Assembly (NCBI RefSeq): GCF_002257585.1
Contig: NZ_CP022743.1
Location: forward strand, 4,898,001 to 4,962,000
Origin: Mucilaginibacter xinganensis
GTDB taxonomy: Bacteria; Bacteroidota; Bacteroidia; Sphingobacteriales; Sphingobacteriaceae
DNA length: 64,000 nt
Direction: 5' to 3'
This document shows positions 18,232 through 26,513 of this stretch, piece by piece. The translations under genes and the position numbers were made by a program. Below the pieces are notes generated by a model that was not told where the DNA came from, ran no database searches, and was given only the letters and a program-made list of their open reading frames with translations. Within the stretch, counting starts at the first letter, position 1, and the number at the start of each line of letters is the position of its first letter.

Positions 18232-18648
18232 ATGACACCAATCACAGAACAAAAGCTGGCTGATAAAAATGTTGCCCCAACAGCTATGCGCATATTGGTC
18301 ATGAATATGCTGCTGGAACAAAGCGCTGCCATAAGCTTAAGTGATATTGAAAAAGGCCTGGCTCCGGCCGACAGGATCACCATATACCGAACCATTAAAA
18401 CTTTTGAAGAAAAAGGGTTGGTTCATGTAATTGATGACGGTACCGGCACTCCAAAATATGCGTTATGTTTAGAAGAGTGTGGTGTAAATGAGCATCATGA
18501 TCTTCATGTACACTTTAATTGCATATCCTGTAAGGAAACTTTTTGCCTTCCCAACTGTAAAATTCCGGATGTCTCATTGCCTGCTAATTTTTCTTCAACA
18601 GAAATGAATCTTATTGTTAAAGGAATTTGCGATAAATGCGCCAACTAA
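18232..18648 (+). CDS. Fur-family metal-responsive transcriptional regulator
   Basis: A 138-residue Fur-superfamily repressor: an N-terminal winged helix (TAMRILVMNMLLEQ, ITIYRTIKTFEEKGLVH), then a metal-binding dimerisation domain with HHDLHVHFNCISC, a Cys pair FCLPNC and a C-terminal CDKC zinc clamp. Two CxxC pairs (NCISC and CDKC) form the structural zinc site. Which metal it senses cannot be decided; Zur and Fur are both possible. A perfect 8-3-8 palindrome overlaps its stop codon upstream of the MgtA gene, suggesting that gene as a target. Confidence 0.9.
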   Translation: MTPITEQKLADKNVAPTAMRILVMNMLLEQSAAISLSDIEKGLAPADRITIYRTIKTFEEKGLVHVIDDGTGTPKYALCLEECGVNEHHDLHVHFNCISCKETFCLPNCKIPDVSLPANFSSTEMNLIVKGICDKCAN

Positions 18649-18665
18649 TGCAATTCCATTGCATT
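18647..18665. promoter_or_regulatory. 19-bp palindrome, candidate Fur-family operator
   Basis: AATGCAAT-TCC-ATTGCATT has perfect 8-base arms around a 3-base core, the size expected of a Fur-superfamily box. It starts inside the stop codon of the Fur-family gene and precedes a near-consensus -7 element (TTACTTTG at 18677-18684) for the MgtA leader. Confidence 0.5.
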
Positions 18666-18709
18666 GGTTTAATAACTTACTTTGCGACATAATTAAAAAA
18701 TCAAATAAA

Positions 18710-18760
18710 ATGGATACAGGTCCGAGTAGAATATCTCAATTATTTACACCCCTCTGCTAA
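18710..18760 (+). CDS. Possible 16-codon leader peptide of the MgtA-type gene
   Basis: ATG to TAA, encoding MDTGPSRISQLFTPLC, followed immediately by dyads (GCTAACCGG, CCGGCT-A-AGCCGG at about 18785-18797) and then the ATPase start at 18813. In Salmonella a short proline-containing leader (mgtL) controls mgtA; the placement here is similar, but the sequence is not obviously homologous. Could be coincidence. Confidence 0.3.
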   Translation: MDTGPSRISQLFTPLC

Positions 18761-18812
18761 CCGGAAAGCTCTTTCGCATTGTTCCGGCTAAGCCGGGGCT
18801 AATTTTACAACT

Positions 18813-21527
18813 ATGCGCAAAAGGGAAAAAATCAACACCGTTAAACTGCATTCAGGCAAAAGCAGCGCCCAATTTTCACAAGATCTTAATAGTACTTCAG
18901 CATTAAGAATAACGCAGGCCTCGGCAGGTGATAAGTCTTTCGTTCTTTCATTACTTGAAAGTTGCGAACAAGGGCTTACTGCAACCCAGGTAAAGGATCG
19001 GTGTAATACTTATGGCTTAAATGAGGTAGCACATGAAAAAGCGCCTAAATGGTATATGCAATTTTTCGAAGCATTTTTAAATCCGTTTATAGGCGTCTTA
19101 TTCCTGCTGGCAGTTATTTCATTAATTACCGATATAATGATCCAGGCACCTGCCGACCGCGATTATAAAACAGTTATCGTAATCAGCATTATGGTTATGC
19201 TAAGTGTTTTGCTGCGCTTTACACAGGAATACCGAAGCAATAAGGCAGCTGAAAAACTGAAGTCGATGGTGAAAACAACGGCGACCATACTGCGAAAAAA
19301 CCAAGAGAAAAGTGAACTAGATATTAAGCACCTTGTTCCTGGCGATATCATTCAGCTTTCCGCAGGAGATATGATCCCGGCTGATATTCGCATTTTGCGG
19401 TCAAAGGATCTTTTTGTAAGCCAGGCTATGCTAACCGGCGAAGCTTTGCCCGTTGAAAAAACTGACCAAACTATTCATGATGCTGATCAGCAATCATTGT
19501 TGGAGCTAAGCAATAGCTGCTTCATGGGTACTAATGTAGTAAGCGGGACCGCGCTTGCTGTTATCGTAAACACAGGCAGCAACACCTATTTCGGCTCTTT
19601 GTCAAAAACTCTGGTTGGCAAAAGAGCCGAAACCAGTTTTGACAAGGGTGTTAATAGCGTGAGCTGGTTATTGATCAGGTTTATGCTGGTGATGGTTCCC
19701 CTGGTGTTTTTTATCAACGGCTTTACCAAACACGACTGGCTACAGGCATTGCTTTTTGGCATTTCAGTAGCGGTTGGCTTAACGCCCGAGATGCTTCCGA
19801 TGATTGTAACCGCTAACCTGGCAAAAGGCGCTGTTAACATGTCAAAACGAAAAGTTGTTGTAAAACGGCTGAACGCCATTCAGAATATTGGGGCCATGGA
19901 TATTCTTTGTACGGATAAGACCGGCACCCTTACTATGGATAAAATTGTTTTGGAACGCCATTTAAATGTTTTTGGCAATAAGGATAATGAGGTGATGAAA
20001 TGGGCCTACCTTAACAGCTATCACCAAACCGGGCTAAAAAACTTACTCGACGTTGCAGTTTTGGAACATGTAAACATTCATACGTGTATTAAAGATGGCG
20101 AATCCTATCAAAAGGTAGACGAAATCCCTTTCGACTTTCAACGCCGCCGCATGTCTGTTATCTTAGAAGAAAAGAATCATAAGCACCTGTTGATTTGCAA
20201 AGGGGCAATTGAGGAAGTTCTTGATTTGTGCAGCAACGCGCTTGATCCGGGTGTAGATAATAAGTTACAAATAAAAAGTGATGCGATCATTCCGATGGAT
20301 GAAAAAATGCGTAAAACCATTCTTAGTATCTCAAAAAAATTAAACGAAGAAGGGTTAAGGGTATTACTGGTGGCAGTAAAAGAATACGATGAAAGGCCGC
20401 TAACCTACTCCGTAGCCGATGAAAACAATATGATCCTTACGGGGTTTATCGGCTTTCTTGATCCTGCAAAACCTTCGGCCAAACCATCTATCGAGGCGCT
20501 GCATAAACTGGGCATTCAAATTAAAGTACTTACCGGCGATAACGAGGTTGTTACCAAAAAAATATGCATAGATGTAGGCATCCCGGTAACAAATGTACTG
20601 CTGGGTAAGGAGCTTGAAAGCATGAGCGATCTGGAGTTAACAAACCGCATTGATGACATCAGCATATTAGCCAAACTTAGCCCTATCCAAAAAGCGAGGA
20701 TAGTAAAGGTTTTACAGACAAAGGGACATACCGTTGGTTTTATGGGCGATGGCATTAATGATGCAGCCGCATTGCGGGATGCTGATGTTGGCATCTCTGT
20801 TGATACCGCAGTTGACATTGCCAAAGAAAGCGCTGATATTATTCTGCTCGAAAAAGATCTGGTAGTACTTCGTAAGGGTGTTATTTATGGTCGCCGCACA
20901 TTTGGCAATATTGTAAAATATATTAAAATGACGGCCAGCAGCAATTTTGGCAATATGTTCAGTATGCTGGGCGCTAGTGCCCTGCTGCCTTTTTTGCCGA
21001 TGCTGCCTATACAGATATTGATCAATAACTTACTGTATGACATATCGCAGATTTCCATTCCCTGGGACAAAATGGATGAAGACTATATAGTTAACCCAAG
21101 GAAATGGGATGCAACAGGTATAAGTAAATTCATGCTTTATGTTGGCCCCATAAGTTCCATTTTCGACTATGCTACCTTTGCAGTTCTTTGGTTTGTATTT
21201 AAGGCGAATTCGCCCGTTCACCAAAACCTGTTTCAAACAGGGTGGTTTGTTGAAAGTTTATTATCGCAAACCTTAATAGTACATATGATCCGCACACGTA
21301 AAATACCATTTATACAAAGCTGGGCGGCGGCCCCGGTAGTAGCATTAACTACATGTATAATGGCTATTGCTATAGTTTTGCCGTTTTCAGGATTTGCCCC
21401 GGCGCTTAAAATGCAATCATTACCGCTTGCCTTTTTCCCATGGCTCATAGGGATACTGCTAACTTACTGTTTATTAACTCAAATCATAAAAAATTGGTTT
21501 ATCAATAAATTTAATCAATGGTTGTAA
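18813..21527 (+). CDS. mgtA: MgtA/MgtB-type P-type ATPase (Mg2+ import)
   Basis: A 904-residue P3B-type ATPase. The order is a cytosolic tail, actuator domain with MLTGEALPVEK, the phosphorylation site D368 in CTDKTGTLT, the nucleotide-binding domain with FDFQRRRMSV, the hinge GDGINDAAALRDADVGI, and ten membrane helices including SVAVGLTPEMLPMIV. These motifs and the length match MgtA/MgtB, which bring Mg2+ inward. Its neighbours are a Fur-family regulator and a porin, and its leader carries an operator-like palindrome and a possible leader peptide, so expression is probably metal-controlled. Confidence 0.93.
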   Translation: MRKREKINTVKLHSGKSSAQFSQDLNSTSALRITQASAGDKSFVLSLLESCEQGLTATQVKDRCNTYGLNEVAHEKAPKWYMQFFEAFLNPFIGVLFLLAVISLITDIMIQAPADRDYKTVIVISIMVMLSVLLRFTQEYRSNKAAEKLKSMVKTTATILRKNQEKSELDIKHLVPGDIIQLSAGDMIPADIRILRSKDLFVSQAMLTGEALPVEKTDQTIHDADQQSLLELSNSCFMGTNVVSGTALAVIVNTGSNTYFGSLSKTLVGKRAETSFDKGVNSVSWLLIRFMLVMVPLVFFINGFTKHDWLQALLFGISVAVGLTPEMLPMIVTANLAKGAVNMSKRKVVVKRLNAIQNIGAMDILCTDKTGTLTMDKIVLERHLNVFGNKDNEVMKWAYLNSYHQTGLKNLLDVAVLEHVNIHTCIKDGESYQKVDEIPFDFQRRRMSVILEEKNHKHLLICKGAIEEVLDLCSNALDPGVDNKLQIKSDAIIPMDEKMRKTILSISKKLNEEGLRVLLVAVKEYDERPLTYSVADENNMILTGFIGFLDPAKPSAKPSIEALHKLGIQIKVLTGDNEVVTKKICIDVGIPVTNVLLGKELESMSDLELTNRIDDISILAKLSPIQKARIVKVLQTKGHTVGFMGDGINDAAALRDADVGISVDTAVDIAKESADIILLEKDLVVLRKGVIYGRRTFGNIVKYIKMTASSNFGNMFSMLGASALLPFLPMLPIQILINNLLYDISQISIPWDKMDEDYIVNPRKWDATGISKFMLYVGPISSIFDYATFAVLWFVFKANSPVHQNLFQTGWFVESLLSQTLIVHMIRTRKIPFIQSWAAAPVVALTTCIMAIAIVLPFSGFAPALKMQSLPLAFFPWLIGILLTYCLLTQIIKNWFINKFNQWL

Positions 21528-21534
21528 ATGAGCT

Positions 21535-21576
21535 ATCTAATAATAAATTTAGACATGTCTAAATTTATTATTAGAT
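21535..21576. repeat. Perfect 42-bp palindrome
   Basis: Bases 21535-21555 are exactly the reverse complement of 21556-21576, with ACATGT at the centre. It lies between the MgtA gene stop and the porin start. It can fold as a hairpin with a 4-base loop and could end mgtA transcription, or serve as a dimer-binding site for the porin gene. No other copy was seen here. Confidence 0.6.
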
Positions 21577-21602
21577 TTGCTTAAATTAATATATTACTTA
21601 TC

Positions 21603-22913
21603 ATGAAAAAACACATACTCTCTTTTATATTACTAATCTCAGCAGTAAAAATAGCCCAGGCCCAGGATACCTTAAAACAAGAACGCTTTAGCTTTCACTT
21701 TCAGCAAACTATTATTACACAATACAAACCTGGATTCAGCGCCAACTACAGCGGGTTAAACAGCTTGTCGACCAAAGAAGAAACACAAAGCTCAATTACC
21801 TCTACATTTTTTGGGGCGGCTCGTCTGTGGAAAGGTGCGGAGGCATATTTTAACCCGGAGATTTCTGGTGGTGCGGGTTTAAGCAAAACATTGGGCATAG
21901 CCGGGTTTCCAAATGGCGAAACATTTAGGGTAGGCGCAGCTGAACCAAAAATTTATATCGCCCGCCTGTATTTTAAACAAAACTTTGAGTGGGGAACTGA
22001 AAAAGACACTCTTGAAAGTGATGCCAATGTGTTAGGAGGGTTAAAAAGTAAACGCTATTTTTCTGTAACAGTGGGGAAATTTGGCATGGCCGACTTTTTT
22101 GATGGAAATAGCTTCAGCCATGACCCGCGCACCCAGTTTATGAACTGGGCGCTGATGGATAATGGCGCGTGGGACTACCCGGCCAACACCCGGGGCTACA
22201 CTATAGGCGCTGTTACTGAACTTGGGCAGCCTGACTGGACACTGCGGTTTGCTTTTACCATGGTGGTAACCCAGGCCAATTCATCTATCTGGGATGGTAA
22301 GATAGGCAAAGCCAATACCCAGACGCTTGAATATGAAAAGCGCTACACGCTGAACGGGCAAAAGGGAACGCTACGCCTATTAGGTTTCAGAAACAATGGC
22401 AAATTTGGCAATTATAACTTAGCTGTAGCCCAAAACCCTGCTTCCCCAAATATTGATACTACGCAAGCTTATGGCCGTCATAAATATGGATTTGGCATTA
22501 GTGCTGACCAGTACCTGAGTAAAGACTTTGGTGTTTTTGCCAAGGCAAGCTATAATGACGGGCATACCGAAACCTGGTTTTTTACCGAAATTGACCGTTC
22601 AGTAAGCTTTGGCGGCGTTTTAAAAGGATCATCGTGGAAACGCGGCGATGATGAAATTGGCCTTGCTTTTATTGGGAACGGATTATCGTCACCACACCGC
22701 AATTACCTTGCAGCAGGGGGGTATGGTTTTTTAATTGGCGATGGCAAGCTTAATTATGCACCCGAAATGATTGCCGAGCTTTATTATAAGGTTAATGCCT
22801 ATCAGCATAAATTTTATTTAACCCCCGATTATCAATTTATAATAAACCCTGCTTACAATAAGGACCGAGGCCCGGTTAATGTGTTTTCGATAAGAGCCCA
22901 TGTTGAATTTTGA
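21603..22913 (+). CDS. Outer-membrane porin, OprB-like (carbohydrate porin family)
   Basis: A 436-residue outer-membrane beta-barrel protein with signal peptide (MKKHILSFILLISAVKIAQAQ) and alternating amphipathic strands ending in a C-terminal aromatic-containing strand (NVFSIRAHVEF). Motifs such as KFGMADFFDGNSFSHDPRTQFMNWALMDNGAWDYPANTRGYT are the region conserved in OprB-type carbohydrate porins. Substrate is unknown. It follows the MgtA gene, separated only by the 42-bp palindrome, which hints at co-regulation rather than sugar uptake (inference). Confidence 0.82.
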   Translation: MKKHILSFILLISAVKIAQAQDTLKQERFSFHFQQTIITQYKPGFSANYSGLNSLSTKEETQSSITSTFFGAARLWKGAEAYFNPEISGGAGLSKTLGIAGFPNGETFRVGAAEPKIYIARLYFKQNFEWGTEKDTLESDANVLGGLKSKRYFSVTVGKFGMADFFDGNSFSHDPRTQFMNWALMDNGAWDYPANTRGYTIGAVTELGQPDWTLRFAFTMVVTQANSSIWDGKIGKANTQTLEYEKRYTLNGQKGTLRLLGFRNNGKFGNYNLAVAQNPASPNIDTTQAYGRHKYGFGISADQYLSKDFGVFAKASYNDGHTETWFFTEIDRSVSFGGVLKGSSWKRGDDEIGLAFIGNGLSSPHRNYLAAGGYGFLIGDGKLNYAPEMIAELYYKVNAYQHKFYLTPDYQFIINPAYNKDRGPVNVFSIRAHVEF

Positions 22914-23263
22914 GGTTAAAAGCTTTCAATAGTTCAATCATATAAAGTATTTACAGGCTACTAAATTGATACACAGCGGTTTATTACTGCCGTATATTAT
23001 CGTAACAGTTAAATAATTTATTTAAAAAAGACTTCGTATCTTGCCGCAGTGGTTTTTAAATAAAAAAACTGATTTATCTGTGGGGGTAACCTTTTTTAGA
23101 AAATAGCCTTGATGCAGGCAAACAAAACAGGATAACTTAAAACACTATCTCTTACTCAACTTAAACCTTATTCAATTGTCCATTATGAAATTTACTTTTT
23201 CTACGTTTTTATTACCATTAGAGTGGAACGCGATCTTTTTGACCGGAAAAACAAATTCATAAC
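22914..23263. other. Gene-poor spacer with a possible short upstream ORF
   Basis: Mostly AT-rich with an imperfect palindrome (TTAAATAATTTATTTAA). A 25-codon ORF (MKFTFSTFLLPLEWNAIFLTG...) at 23185-23262 ends one base before the GTG start at 23264; it might couple translation of the next gene, but nothing else supports it. No RNA gene is apparent. Confidence 0.4.
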
Positions 23264-24520
23264 GTGTTATCCATCTACCAGAATAAAAAGCACATCAGGT
23301 ACTTTAAAATAGCGCTCTTTATTTTAGCAATTTTCTATGCATTTAAGTGTGCCAAAGTTGGCCATGATTTTGAAGTATTTGTATATGCGGGGGGTAAGCT
23401 AATAACCGGCCAAAATATTTACAAGCCCCCTTTTGTACAGGGCTTGCAATACTATTACAGCCCTTTATTTGCATTATTACTGGCCCCGTTCAGCAGCTTG
23501 CCTGTAATTGTACCTCAAATACTCTGGATCTTTATTTCCTATTTCCTTTTATACAGGATCTGGATCTTGTCTTCTGAATATTTCGATGCCTCACTGTTCA
23601 CCAGTAAACAAAAACTTGCCTGGATACTTCTTACTTCATTCCTCTCCATAAGGTTTTTATTGATTGACATTGGATTTGTGCAAATGACCACCTTTTTATT
23701 GTGGGCTACTTTGCAAAGTATGAAGTTTATCAAACAAGAGCGCTACATTACAGGGGCAGCCTTACTGGCATTTGCAATCAATATTAAGCTGTTGCCGCTG
23801 GCTTTTGTATGTTATCTGTTTTATCGCAACCAAATAAAAGCGGCCATATTTACTTGCCTCTTTTACCTTCTGTACTTATTTTTACCGGCTATATATCTGG
23901 GCTGGGATAGAAATATAAGCCTGCTTCATGACTGGTTTAGTGCTATCAACCCTTTAAACAAAGAATGGACAATCGAAGCGGAAGACGGTCCAAGCAGCCT
24001 TGTAGCCTTAATTCCTGTTTATCTCACAAAAACCACAGGGGTATTATCCTTCAAAAGAAATTTTTTAGATCTGAATTTTAGCCAGGTTACGCTCATTCTC
24101 AATATTACAAGGCTGTTATTTATTTTGCTTACCCTGCTTTTTTTGCATACCCGACCATTTAAGGTTATCAGCAACCGCGTTCGGATTTTTTGGGAAATGT
24201 GTTATCTGTTTATAATAATACCTTTAATATACCCACATCAGCAGCAATATGCATTTGTATATATTATACCTGCATTTATATATATATCATGGTTCTTTGT
24301 GCTGAATTGGGATACCATTAAACACAAATTTAATTTGCTTACCTGGGCCATCCTCGTTGTCGTCTGCATAAACTTTTCACCATTGATTGGCCGCGATATT
24401 ATCACAAGTCATTTTTTCGAGGTACTGTTATATTTAAGGATCCTGCCTATGGCTGTGATAGCGCTAATACCTATATTGTGGTATTGCCGCCCTAAAGATG
24501 AACTGAAATTATCAATTTAA
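23264..24520 (+). CDS. GT87-family (DUF2029) polyprenyl-sugar glycosyltransferase-like membrane protein
   Basis: A 418-residue polytopic membrane protein with about ten helices. The first extracytoplasmic loop has DFEVFVYAGGKLITGQNIYKPP, the DUF2029/GT87 signature that contains the catalytic aspartate, and a second conserved block YYSPLFALLLAPFSSLP follows. Family members are polyprenyl-phosphate-mannose-dependent glycosyltransferases in actinobacteria; substrates in Bacteroidota are unknown. It begins with GTG at 23264; no upstream start gives a better N-terminus. Confidence 0.8.
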   Translation: MLSIYQNKKHIRYFKIALFILAIFYAFKCAKVGHDFEVFVYAGGKLITGQNIYKPPFVQGLQYYYSPLFALLLAPFSSLPVIVPQILWIFISYFLLYRIWILSSEYFDASLFTSKQKLAWILLTSFLSIRFLLIDIGFVQMTTFLLWATLQSMKFIKQERYITGAALLAFAINIKLLPLAFVCYLFYRNQIKAAIFTCLFYLLYLFLPAIYLGWDRNISLLHDWFSAINPLNKEWTIEAEDGPSSLVALIPVYLTKTTGVLSFKRNFLDLNFSQVTLILNITRLLFILLTLLFLHTRPFKVISNRVRIFWEMCYLFIIIPLIYPHQQQYAFVYIIPAFIYISWFFVLNWDTIKHKFNLLTWAILVVVCINFSPLIGRDIITSHFFEVLLYLRILPMAVIALIPILWYCRPKDELKLSI

Positions 24521-24537
24521 TTTTATTGAACAAGCTC

Positions 24538-24573
24538 TAGGCATCCATACAGCTTTGTGGGTACGATGCCTAA
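24538..24573. repeat. Inverted repeat after the GT87 gene
   Basis: TAGGCATC and GATGCCTA form an 8-bp stem with a 20-base loop, 17 bases after the GT87 stop. It may be a weak terminator, though no T-run follows. Confidence 0.3.
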
Positions 24574-24673
24574 ATATTTGGCATTCAATTAATCCCTTTG
24601 CATTTTTTCCAATCCAATAATTAAAATATCTTATGTTTATAATTGCCTTAAATAAAATACGTTAATTACTACG

Positions 24674-25204
24674 ATGAAAAAATTGCTGTTTCCCCTATTA
24701 CTACTTATAATAACTGCGAGTGCGTTTACCATTGTGAACAGTACGGTAACCCGATCGGCCATTACCTTTAAGACCAGGAATATGGGCATAGGGGTAGAAG
24801 GCAAACTCAGCGGTTTACAGGCAGAAGTTCATTTTAACCCGGCTGATCCATCCGCGAGTACAATTGAAGCTTCTGTTGACGCTAACAGTATCAATACCGA
24901 TAATTCAAGCAGGGATGAACACTTAAGGGATGCCAATTATTTTGATGTGGCACATTATCCAAAAATAACACTGAAATCTGTTTCTATTAAGCACAAAAGC
25001 GGTGATAGTTATACAGGAGAGTTCAACCTTACCATAAAAGGAAAAACCAAGGCCTTGGATATCCCGTTCACCTGCACACAAACCGGTAATACAACCGCTT
25101 TTAAAGGAGGCTTTAAAATAAACCGGCTTGATTTTGGTATTGGAGGCAGCAGCCTGATCCTTTCGAACGAAATTACAGTTAGCATTGATGCGGAGGTGAA
25201 GTAA
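24674..25204 (+). CDS. YceI-like lipocalin-fold secreted protein
   Basis: A 176-residue protein with a Sec signal peptide (residues 1-20, KKLLFPLLLLIITASAF). The mature part matches the YceI family: SAITFKTRNMGIGVEGKL, SIEASVDANSINTDNSSRDEHLRDANYFDVAHYPKI and the isoprenoid-pocket-type strands near the C-terminus. YceI proteins bind polyisoprenoids in a beta-barrel. It stands alone here. Confidence 0.9.
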   Translation: MKKLLFPLLLLIITASAFTIVNSTVTRSAITFKTRNMGIGVEGKLSGLQAEVHFNPADPSASTIEASVDANSINTDNSSRDEHLRDANYFDVAHYPKITLKSVSIKHKSGDSYTGEFNLTIKGKTKALDIPFTCTQTGNTTAFKGGFKINRLDFGIGGSSLILSNEITVSIDAEVK

Positions 25205-25206
25205 GA

Positions 25207-25380
25207 GATTAGCGGCTGGCTAATCAGAGATTAGGTTGAATTATTACTCGCTGAAATCTGATTTTCGTCACCGACATTTAAGTTACTGCCGGAATAAATC
25301 AACTAATCTTTAGTCTCAAAGCTCTAATCACTATTTTAACAATTTAATAACTAACCCCAGGTCTCTAACCTCTGATCACT
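25207..25380. repeat. Clustered CTAATC/GATTAG short repeats in both orientations
   Basis: At least six copies of CTAATC or GATTAG sit in the spacer between yceI and the kinase, some forming hairpins (GATTAGC-GGCTG-GCTAATC at 25207-25225; CTAATC-AGA-GATTAG at 25220-25234). No coding potential. The spacer after lpxD has a comparable pattern built on TCATTGAGTCATT. Confidence 0.5.
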
Positions 25381-25398
25381 AATCGTATATTTACGATT
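25381..25398. promoter_or_regulatory. 18-bp palindrome abutting the kinase start
   Basis: AATCGTA-TATT-TACGATT, perfect arms, ending one base before the ATG at 25399. The core ATCGTATATTTACGAT differs by one base from the core at 11415-11430, so one regulator may bind both. Confidence 0.5.
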
Positions 25399-26463
25399 AT
25401 GAAACTTCGCATACTTGTTTTAATTAATGCAGCGGCGGTTGCTGTAACCCTTTCGGCGGTAAATTATTATTTTCAGCACAGCTGGTATAATGTTTTACTA
25501 ACTTTTTTTATTACCATAATTACCAGCTTTCTAGTTTTCTATTACCTGATAGAAAAATATGTGTATTCAAAAATAAAGCTCATTTACAAGCTCATTCATA
25601 ATTTAAAACTGGGCCGCGACCTGCGTGATGCGCTGGGTGAACATGTAAGCGCAGACCCCATTAATGATGTGGAAACTGAGGTAAAGGAATGGGCCAGGGA
25701 GAAGAAGACCGAAATTGATGAACTGCGCAAACAGGAAAAGTTTCGCCGCGATTTTTTATCCAACATTTCGCACGAGTTTAAGACGCCGCTTTTCGCCATC
25801 CAGGGATATATTGAAGCCTTGCAGGATGATGACTTTGAGGATAAGGAACTGGCGAAGCAATTTTTGGCAAAGGCAGCAAAAAATGTTGACCGCTTAAGTT
25901 ACCTGATAAAAGACCTGGATGAAATTTCAAAGCTGGAGTCGGGCGAGATCCCTATAAACCTCACGCGTTTTAAGATTAATGACCTTATAAAGGAGGTTTT
26001 TGAGTCGTTGGAGCTTAAGGCCAGGCAGCATAACATTAAATTAATATTCAAGCAAAAATACGATGAGCCGATATTGGTAAATGCCGACCGTGAAAAAATA
26101 AGACAGGTGCTGGTTAACCTTATTGACAACTCTTTTAAATATGGAAATGAAGAAGGCAACACCGCTGTAAGCCTGTTTGAATTGCATGACCAGGTACTTG
26201 TTGAAGTTACCGATGACGGCATCGGGATTGAAGAAAAATACCTTCCACGGCTATTTGAGCGCTTTTTTCGTACAGACACCAGCCGTTCGAGGCAGATTGG
26301 CGGCTCCGGGTTGGGCCTGGCCATTGTTAAGCACATAATAGAGGCCCATGAGCAAACCATTAACGTACGCAGTACCGAGGGATTGGGGTCAACTTTCGGG
26401 TTCACGCTGCAGCGGTCAAAGCAGACTTTACATTTACCTAACATACCAAATCTAAAAAATTAA
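25399..26463 (+). CDS. PhoR-like sensor histidine kinase
   Basis: A 354-residue kinase with two membrane helices at about 5-22 and 32-50 and almost no extracytoplasmic loop, a linker, a HisKA helix with H125 in NISHEFKTPLFA, an N-box (NLIDNSFKYG) and G-boxes (DDGIGIEE, GSGLGLAIVK). The SNISHEFKTPL motif is of the PhoR/OmpR-kinase class. It precedes the DUF47-Pit pair, so a phosphate-starvation role is likely, but its response regulator is not in the window. Confidence 0.92.
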   Translation: MKLRILVLINAAAVAVTLSAVNYYFQHSWYNVLLTFFITIITSFLVFYYLIEKYVYSKIKLIYKLIHNLKLGRDLRDALGEHVSADPINDVETEVKEWAREKKTEIDELRKQEKFRRDFLSNISHEFKTPLFAIQGYIEALQDDDFEDKELAKQFLAKAAKNVDRLSYLIKDLDEISKLESGEIPINLTRFKINDLIKEVFESLELKARQHNIKLIFKQKYDEPILVNADREKIRQVLVNLIDNSFKYGNEEGNTAVSLFELHDQVLVEVTDDGIGIEEKYLPRLFERFFRTDTSRSRQIGGSGLGLAIVKHIIEAHEQTINVRSTEGLGSTFGFTLQRSKQTLHLPNIPNLKN

Positions 26464-26476
26464 CATTAACTTAACA
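26460..26476 (+). promoter_or_regulatory. Direct TTAACA repeats, candidate Pho-type box
   Basis: TTAACA at 26460-26465 and 26471-26476, separated by 5 bases (11-base period), resembles PhoP/PhoB-type direct repeats. It sits upstream of a -7 element (TACCTTTG at 26486-26493) ahead of the phosphate gene pair. Regulation is inferred only. Confidence 0.4.
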
Positions 26477-26485
26477 TTGCGAAGT

Positions 26486-26493
26486 TACCTTTG
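26486..26493 (+). promoter_or_regulatory. Candidate -7 element of the DUF47-pit operon
   Basis: TACCTTTG fits TAnnTTTG exactly and lies 20 bases upstream of the ATG at 26514. The -33 position is occupied by the TTAACA repeat instead of TTTG, as expected of an activator-dependent promoter. Confidence 0.45.
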
Positions 26494-26513
26494 TCCAAAT
26501 TCAGATTAAAATC

